This document shows, one piece after another, positions 59,993 to 64,000 of a stretch of DNA of 64,000 nt (within the stretch, counting starts at the first letter, position 1; every line of letters begins with the position of its first letter). The position numbers and the translations under genes are program-made. The notes beneath the pieces were generated by a model, which was given only the letters and a program-made list of their open reading frames with translations, was not told where the DNA came from and ran no database searches. The DNA is taken from NCBI GenBank assembly GCA_963828445.1, contig CAWHFP010000026.1:1-64000 (forward strand), in the 5' to 3' direction. Source of the stretch: Bog-532 sp963828445. Its GTDB lineage: Bacteria; Actinomycetota; Actinomycetes; Streptosporangiales; Streptosporangiaceae.

Positions 59993-60907
59993 TCAGAGCG
60001 TGACCAGGACCACGCCCACCCCGGCCAGCACCAGGCCGAACCGCTGAATCAGCCGCATCCGCTCGCCCAGCACGAACCGGGCCAGGAGGACCGTCATCCC
60101 CGGGTACAGCGCGGTGATGACGACCGCGATACCGAACAGCCCGCTCCGGGTGGCCAGCACGTAGCAGACGTTGGCGGCCGCGTCGCCCGTCCCCGACGCC
60201 AGCGCCAGCGGCAGCACCGCGCGCAGCGCCCCGGCCGGCCGGTCCGGGTTCAGCAGGCGCCCCAATCGCCCCGGCCGCCGGGTCAGCAGCCAGGCCCCGC
60301 AGGCCAGCGCGGCCCCCACGATCCGGGCCACCGCCACCGGCCAGAGCACCCCCGAGGTGCCCGCGTTGCGGAAGAACAGGAAGAACAGCCCGAACATCAC
60401 GCCGGAGGCCAGCCCGAAGCCGACCCCGCGTAGCCGGTAGGCCAGCGACCGGGGGCCGTCGGGGTGGCCCGAACCACTCTCCATGCTGACCAGCACCACC
60501 GCCGCCAGGCAGATCAGCCCGCCCGCGATCACGGCCGGGCCGGGCCGCTCGCCCTGGGCGATGGCCACCCCCAGCGGAAGCAGCGTCGAGGCCAGCGCCG
60601 ACACCGGGGCCACCACACTCATGGGCGCGACCGAGAACCCGAAGTAGAAGAACAGCAGGCCGACCACGCCGGCCACGCCACCCGCCACCCCCCAGGCCAG
60701 GCCGGTCCCCCCGGCCCCGGTGACCAGGCCGTGGCCGGCCAGGCCGGTCAGGCTGAACACCAGCGCGGACACCACCACCACGACCGCCCCGGCCGCCGTG
60801 GTCACGGCCAGCACGTCGACCGGGCGGGCCCGCCGGGCGGCGGCGCCGCCCAGGAAATCGGCCGAGCCGTACAGGACCGCGGCGGCGAGTGCCAGGATCG
60901 TACCCAC
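59993..60907 (-). CDS. EamA/DMT-family transporter
   Basis: 304 residues, ten hydrophobic helices in two EamA repeats (GTILALAAAVLYGSADFLGG start; VSALASTLLPLGVAIAQGERPG and ITALYPGMTVLLARFVLGERM are the repeat ends). Members export amino acids or other metabolites. The GTG at 60907 has AAGGAG 7 nt upstream. It is divergent from the XRE-cupin regulator; the dyad CAGT-N7-ACTG (60981-60995), which includes a TATACT box, lies between them and is a possible operator. Confidence 0.88.
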   Translation of the reverse strand: MGTILALAAAVLYGSADFLGGAAARRARPVDVLAVTTAAGAVVVVVSALVFSLTGLAGHGLVTGAGGTGLAWGVAGGVAGVVGLLFFYFGFSVAPMSVVAPVSALASTLLPLGVAIAQGERPGPAVIAGGLICLAAVVLVSMESGSGHPDGPRSLAYRLRGVGFGLASGVMFGLFFLFFRNAGTSGVLWPVAVARIVGAALACGAWLLTRRPGRLGRLLNPDRPAGALRAVLPLALASGTGDAAANVCYVLATRSGLFGIAVVITALYPGMTVLLARFVLGERMRLIQRFGLVLAGVGVVLVTL

Positions 60908-61052
60908 GGGTTGTCTCCTTGTCGGGGGCAGCCGCCCGGGGTGCGGGGATGAACACCGCCGGTCGGAATAACGCACTACACAGTTCACTATACTGACCGA
61001 GGCAAGCCGGTCAGCAAGTCAGCCAGCAAGCCAGCCGCCTGGAGCCGTCGCC

Positions 61053-61640
61053 GTGACCGAGCCGCCCGACCGACCCGACCTCACCATCGCCGTGGCCCGC
61101 ACACTGCAGGCCCTGCGGTCCGATCGGGGCTGGTCCCTGGACCAGCTGGCGGCCCGGTCCGGGGTCAGCAAGGGCGTGCTGGTCGCGCTGGAGCAGGGGC
61201 GTTCCAATCCCAATCTGGCCACGCTGGCCCGGATCAGCGACGCTTTCGGCGTGCCGGTCACCCGCCTGGTCGACGTGTCCGGCGAGCCGACCGTGCAGGT
61301 CTCCGAGCCGGACAGCGGCCGGGTGCTGTGGCGGGGGTCGTCCGGCGGCAGCGGCACCATCCTCGGGGCCACCGACCCGCCCTGGGCCACCGAACTCTGG
61401 CGCTGGGATCTGCGCCCGGGCGAGACCTTCGGCGGTGACGCCCACGCCCCGGCCACCCGCGAGATGGTGTGGGTCGAATCCGGGATCCTCACCCTCACCG
61501 TGGCCGGCGAACGCCACCAGATCACGGCCGGCCAGTGCGCCCGTTTCCCCGGCGGCCGGCCCCACCGCTACGCCAACGAGGGCACCGACCCGGTCCAGCT
61601 GACCATGGTCGTCCTCATCCCGCCCCCCGACCTCAGCTAA
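61053..61640 (+). CDS. XRE-family regulator with cupin domain
   Basis: 195 residues. HTH_3 domain at about 10-65 (VARTLQALRSDRGWSLDQLAARSGVSKGVL, LEQGRSNPNLATLARISDAFGVPV), then a cupin (about 115-190: ELWRWDLRPGETFGGDAHAPATREMVWVESG, AGQCARFPGGRPHRYANEG). Such proteins sense a small ligand through the cupin and often control an adjacent exporter, here the divergent DMT transporter. GTG at 61053 with GGAG upstream. Its stop overlaps the convergent TetR stop. Confidence 0.92.
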   Translation: MTEPPDRPDLTIAVARTLQALRSDRGWSLDQLAARSGVSKGVLVALEQGRSNPNLATLARISDAFGVPVTRLVDVSGEPTVQVSEPDSGRVLWRGSSGGSGTILGATDPPWATELWRWDLRPGETFGGDAHAPATREMVWVESGILTLTVAGERHQITAGQCARFPGGRPHRYANEGTDPVQLTMVVLIPPPDLS

Positions 61641-62197
61641 CCGTCGGAACCGTCCTCGCCGAGGGCGGCGGTGAGCCAGGGCCGGACGATGGTTTCGATC
61701 TGCTCGGCGGAGATCTCGGTCGCCAGCGCGTCGAGCTTGAGGAAGTGCCGCGCGACCGTGAGCCCGAGGAGGCTGCTCACGGTCAGCGCCGCCCGCAACT
61801 CGGCGTCGTCGCGGTCGCTGGCCCGGGCCAGGTTGGCGACCCGCTCGTTGAGGAAGTCGCGCATGGCCCGGGTCGCCTCGGGCGCGGTGAGCATCGACCG
61901 CACCAGCGCCCGGGTCTCCGGCGGCGGCTCGCTCAGCCGGACGTCGAGGACGTCGAACAGGTGCCCGGTGACGTCGTCGCCGGTGCTCTCCCCGGGCAGC
62001 CGGACCGCGATCGCGAACAGGTCGCTCTTCGAGCCGTAGTGCTGGATGACCAGGGAGGGATCGACCCCGGCCCGCTGGGCGATGGCCCGCACGGTCGTCG
62101 CTTCCAGCCCGTGCTGGCCGAACTCGGCCTGCGCGGCCTCGAGGATCCGCTGGGCGCTGGCGGCGCGCCGGGCGGCCCGGGTCGTCGGTTCGCTCAC
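61637..62197 (-). CDS. TetR-family transcriptional regulator
   Basis: 186 residues. HTH at about 15-60 (AQRILEAAQAEFGQHGLEATTVRAIAQRAGVDPSLVIQHYGSKSDLF in two parts), followed by a helical ligand domain with a TetR_C-type end. The start is GTG at 62197; a farther upstream start would run through the operator. No ribosome site is visible and TAGAGT lies just upstream, so the mRNA may be leaderless. Divergent from the amidohydrolase operon, with a 9-bp dyad between, so it probably represses both. Confidence 0.9.
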   Translation of the reverse strand: MSEPTTRAARRAASAQRILEAAQAEFGQHGLEATTVRAIAQRAGVDPSLVIQHYGSKSDLFAIAVRLPGESTGDDVTGHLFDVLDVRLSEPPPETRALVRSMLTAPEATRAMRDFLNERVANLARASDRDDAELRAALTVSSLLGLTVARHFLKLDALATEISAEQIETIVRPWLTAALGEDGSDG

Positions 62198-62215
62198 GGA
62201 TTTGACTCTACAGCC

Positions 62216-62245
62216 GTTGAGCGAGCATGCTGGATTTCGCTCAAC
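62216..62245. promoter_or_regulatory. Probable TetR operator: GTTGAGCGA-N12-TCGCTCAAC
   Basis: A perfect 9-bp inverted repeat (62216-62224 with 62237-62245) in the 85-bp gap between the divergent TetR and amidohydrolase genes. Symmetry and place fit a TetR-dimer site covering both promoters. Confidence 0.75.
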
Positions 62246-62282
62246 AAAGCATGAGCCAAGAAGTGCGCGGCGAAGAGGTGCG

Positions 62283-63287
62283 ATGAGGATCATCACCATC
62301 GAGGAGCACTGGACCACCGAGGCCCTCGACCGGGCGTTGCGCGCTCAGCCGCCGGGGGCGCGGGACGAGAGCCTGGCCCTGAACGACTTCGGCGAGGTCC
62401 CGGCCCGACTGCCCGACATCGGGCCGGCCCGGATCGAGGCCATGGACGCGGCCGGGGTCGACGTCCAGATCCTGTCCCTGGCCCCGCCCGGGACCGGCGG
62501 GCTGCCGGCCGGCCCGGCCATCGAGCTGAGCCGGGACGCCAACGACCGGATGAGCGCGGCGGCCGGCCGCTACCCGGACCGGCTGCGGGCCATGACGACG
62601 CTGCCGATGTCCGACCCGGACGCGGCCCGGGCCGAGCTGGAGCGGACCGCGCGCGACCCCGCCCACGTCGGGATCATGACCTACGGCCGCAGCGGCGACC
62701 GCCCGCTGGACGACCCCGCCTACGACGACCTGCTGGCGGCGGCGGCCCGCGAACGGCGGCCGGTCTTCGTCCACCCCCAGATCCCCCCGAACGCGGTCCG
62801 CGATGCGTCCTACCGCGGCTTCGGCCCCGCCGTCGACCTGGCCCTGGCCACCTTCGGCTGGGGCTGGCACATCGAGGCGGGCCTGGCCGCACTGCGGCTC
62901 ATCCTGGCCGGCACCTTCGACCGCCACCCGGACCTGCAGATCGTGCTCGGCCACTGGGGCGAGGCGCTGCTGTTCTTCCTCGACCGGGCCGACGCCCTGT
63001 CCCAGGTCGCCACCCGCCTGGACCGGCGGGTGGCCGAGTACTTCGCCACCAACGTGCACATCACGACCAGCGGAATGCTGGTCCCGCGCCTGCTCCGGCA
63101 CGCGTTGGACCACGTGAGCATTGATCGCATCCTGTTGTCCGGCGACTATCCGTTCCACCGGCTCGACCCGCTCGCCATCAGCGGCTTCCTGCAGACGCTG
63201 CCCGATCGGGAAGATCAGGAAAAGGTCGCCCACGGCAACGCGGAGAAGCTGTTCCGCCTCACCATGCCGCCTCAGGAGCAGTCATGA
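62283..63287 (+). CDS. Amidohydrolase-2 family (decarboxylase-like) enzyme
   Basis: 334 residues, TIM-barrel metal enzyme. Resembles gamma-resorcylate/ACMSD-type decarboxylases: TIEEHW (instead of the HxH, with E and H as metal ligands), FVHPQIPPNA, LGHWGEALLFFLDRAD and LLSGDYPFHRL (metal Asp near 283). Such enzymes decarboxylate or hydrate aromatic acids. The ATG has GAGGTGCG upstream. The stop overlaps the SDR start (ATGA), so the two form a catabolic operon under TetR control. Confidence 0.88.
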   Translation: MRIITIEEHWTTEALDRALRAQPPGARDESLALNDFGEVPARLPDIGPARIEAMDAAGVDVQILSLAPPGTGGLPAGPAIELSRDANDRMSAAAGRYPDRLRAMTTLPMSDPDAARAELERTARDPAHVGIMTYGRSGDRPLDDPAYDDLLAAAARERRPVFVHPQIPPNAVRDASYRGFGPAVDLALATFGWGWHIEAGLAALRLILAGTFDRHPDLQIVLGHWGEALLFFLDRADALSQVATRLDRRVAEYFATNVHITTSGMLVPRLLRHALDHVSIDRILLSGDYPFHRLDPLAISGFLQTLPDREDQEKVAHGNAEKLFRLTMPPQEQS

Positions 63288-64000
63288 GGCCGCCCTCGAC
63301 GAACACGACCGTGCTCCTGATCGGGGCCTCGCGCGGTCTGGGCCACGCGATCGCCGCCGAGTACCTGGACCGCGGCGCGCGGGTGGTGGCCACCGTCCGC
63401 GGTAGCGGCCACACGCCCCTGCACGACCTGGCCGAGACGGCCGGCGGCTGGCTGGAGATCGAACACGCCGACATCAACGAACCCGCCCAGGTCGAAGCCC
63501 TGCGCGACCGACTGGGTGACCGGCGCACGGGTCGGACCTTCGACCTGCTGTTCGTCAACGCGGGCGTCACCCAGCACGACCCGGAGACGACCACCGCCGA
63601 CGTCAGCACCGAGGAATTCACCCGCATCATGGTCACCAACGCCCTCAGCCCGATGCGGGTCATCGAGACGCTCGGCGCGCTGGTGGCCGCGGACGGCACG
63701 ATCGCGATCATGTCCTCCGGGCAGGGCAGCGTGGCCAACAACGAGCGCGGCGGCTTCGAGATCTACCGGGCCAGCAAGTCCGCGCTCAATCAGCTCATGC
63801 GCAGCTACGCGGCCCGGCACCGCGACGACCCCCGGACCCTGCTGCTCACCGCGCCCGGCTGGGTCAAGACCGACCTGGGTGGCCCCGGCGCCCAGCTCAC
63901 CATCGGCGAGAGCATCCCCGGCCTGGTCACCGCCATCGACGCCCAGCGCGGCCGCGGCGGCCTGCAGTACCTCGACTACCGGGGCCAGACCGTCGCCTGG
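63284..64000 (+). CDS. Short-chain dehydrogenase/reductase, incomplete at window edge
   Basis: 239 codons to the end without a stop. NAD(P) site LLIGASRGLGHAIAAEYL (residues about 11-28), NAGV near 93, catalytic Ser in IMSSGQGS and YRASKSALNQL (Tyr-x3-Lys). The protein is the usual SDR length minus the last few residues. ATG at 63284 overlaps the amidohydrolase stop. Substrate unknown; it probably acts on the product or precursor of the amidohydrolase. Confidence 0.9.
   Translation, partial: MRPPSTNTTVLLIGASRGLGHAIAAEYLDRGARVVATVRGSGHTPLHDLAETAGGWLEIEHADINEPAQVEALRDRLGDRRTGRTFDLLFVNAGVTQHDPETTTADVSTEEFTRIMVTNALSPMRVIETLGALVAADGTIAIMSSGQGSVANNERGGFEIYRASKSALNQLMRSYAARHRDDPRTLLLTAPGWVKTDLGGPGAQLTIGESIPGLVTAIDAQRGRGGLQYLDYRGQTVAW

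Overview
The window is very GC-rich DNA from an actinobacterium. The evidence is GTG and TTG starts behind GGAGG-type ribosome sites, many ATGA/GTGA stop-start overlaps, a small SRP RNA, and the gene order dnaX - ybaB - recR - DUF5063 - lysC - asd known from Streptomyces and relatives. I cannot name the genus; a Streptosporangiales- or Streptomycetales-like soil organism fits.

Layout. 1-6.9 kb is an accessory secreted-protein region on the minus strand: a decayed lipoprotein copy, an intact lipoprotein, a frame-broken lectin, a membrane-anchored protein and a 1384-residue exported protein that joins a transglycosylase-like, a golvesin-like and an SGNH-hydrolase domain. 6.7-13.3 kb holds a LuxR-type regulator, hisS, a decayed ABC permease and housekeeping enzymes, ending at tRNA-Pro(CGG). 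Directly behind that tRNA lie an integrase remnant, a broken GntR regulator and an intact HIT protein. 14.6-19.4 kb is a PaoABC/YagTSR-type molybdenum aldehyde oxidoreductase operon with a divergent LysR regulator. 19.5-21.5 kb is an ArsR-ArsC fusion with a canonical ArsR box, followed by a chromate transporter. 23.9 kb encodes an archaeal-type ValRS; 26.7-30.8 kb has exported hydrolases and a metallo-beta-lactamase-fold protein. 30.8-34.7 kb is a redox operon (haem/ferric-reductase-like membrane protein with a Pro-rich tail, then a NuoF-like protein fused to ferredoxin). 35-42.5 kb is the conserved aspartate/recombination/replication block with SRP RNA and tRNA-Ser(GGA). 43-49.4 kb is accessory: an esterase, an ATP-grasp plus flavin-monooxygenase pair, and a second flavin monooxygenase divergent from a GntR-TetR hybrid regulator. 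49.4-55.6 kb has an ABC exporter, a histidine kinase joined in frame to its response regulator, and a membrane protein/regulator pair. 55.6-60.9 kb holds GC-rich repeats, an esterase, tRNA-Ser(CGA), tadA and its partner, and a small-membrane-protein/PH-domain pair. 61-64 kb has a DMT transporter with an XRE-cupin regulator, then a TetR-controlled amidohydrolase/short-chain dehydrogenase operon that leaves the window.

An important caution: at least seven otherwise convincing genes are broken by one-base frame changes (lectin, GntR remnant, NuoF-like, membrane redox protein, dnaX twice, GntR-TetR) and two more seem to have lost their stop codons. Because dnaX is essential, part of this is probably residual indel error in the assembly, not decay. 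I found no CRISPR array and no complete mobile element. The most unusual items are the three-domain wall protein, the arsenic/chromate operon, the ATP-grasp/flavin-monooxygenase pair and the NuoF-ferredoxin/membrane redox operon.
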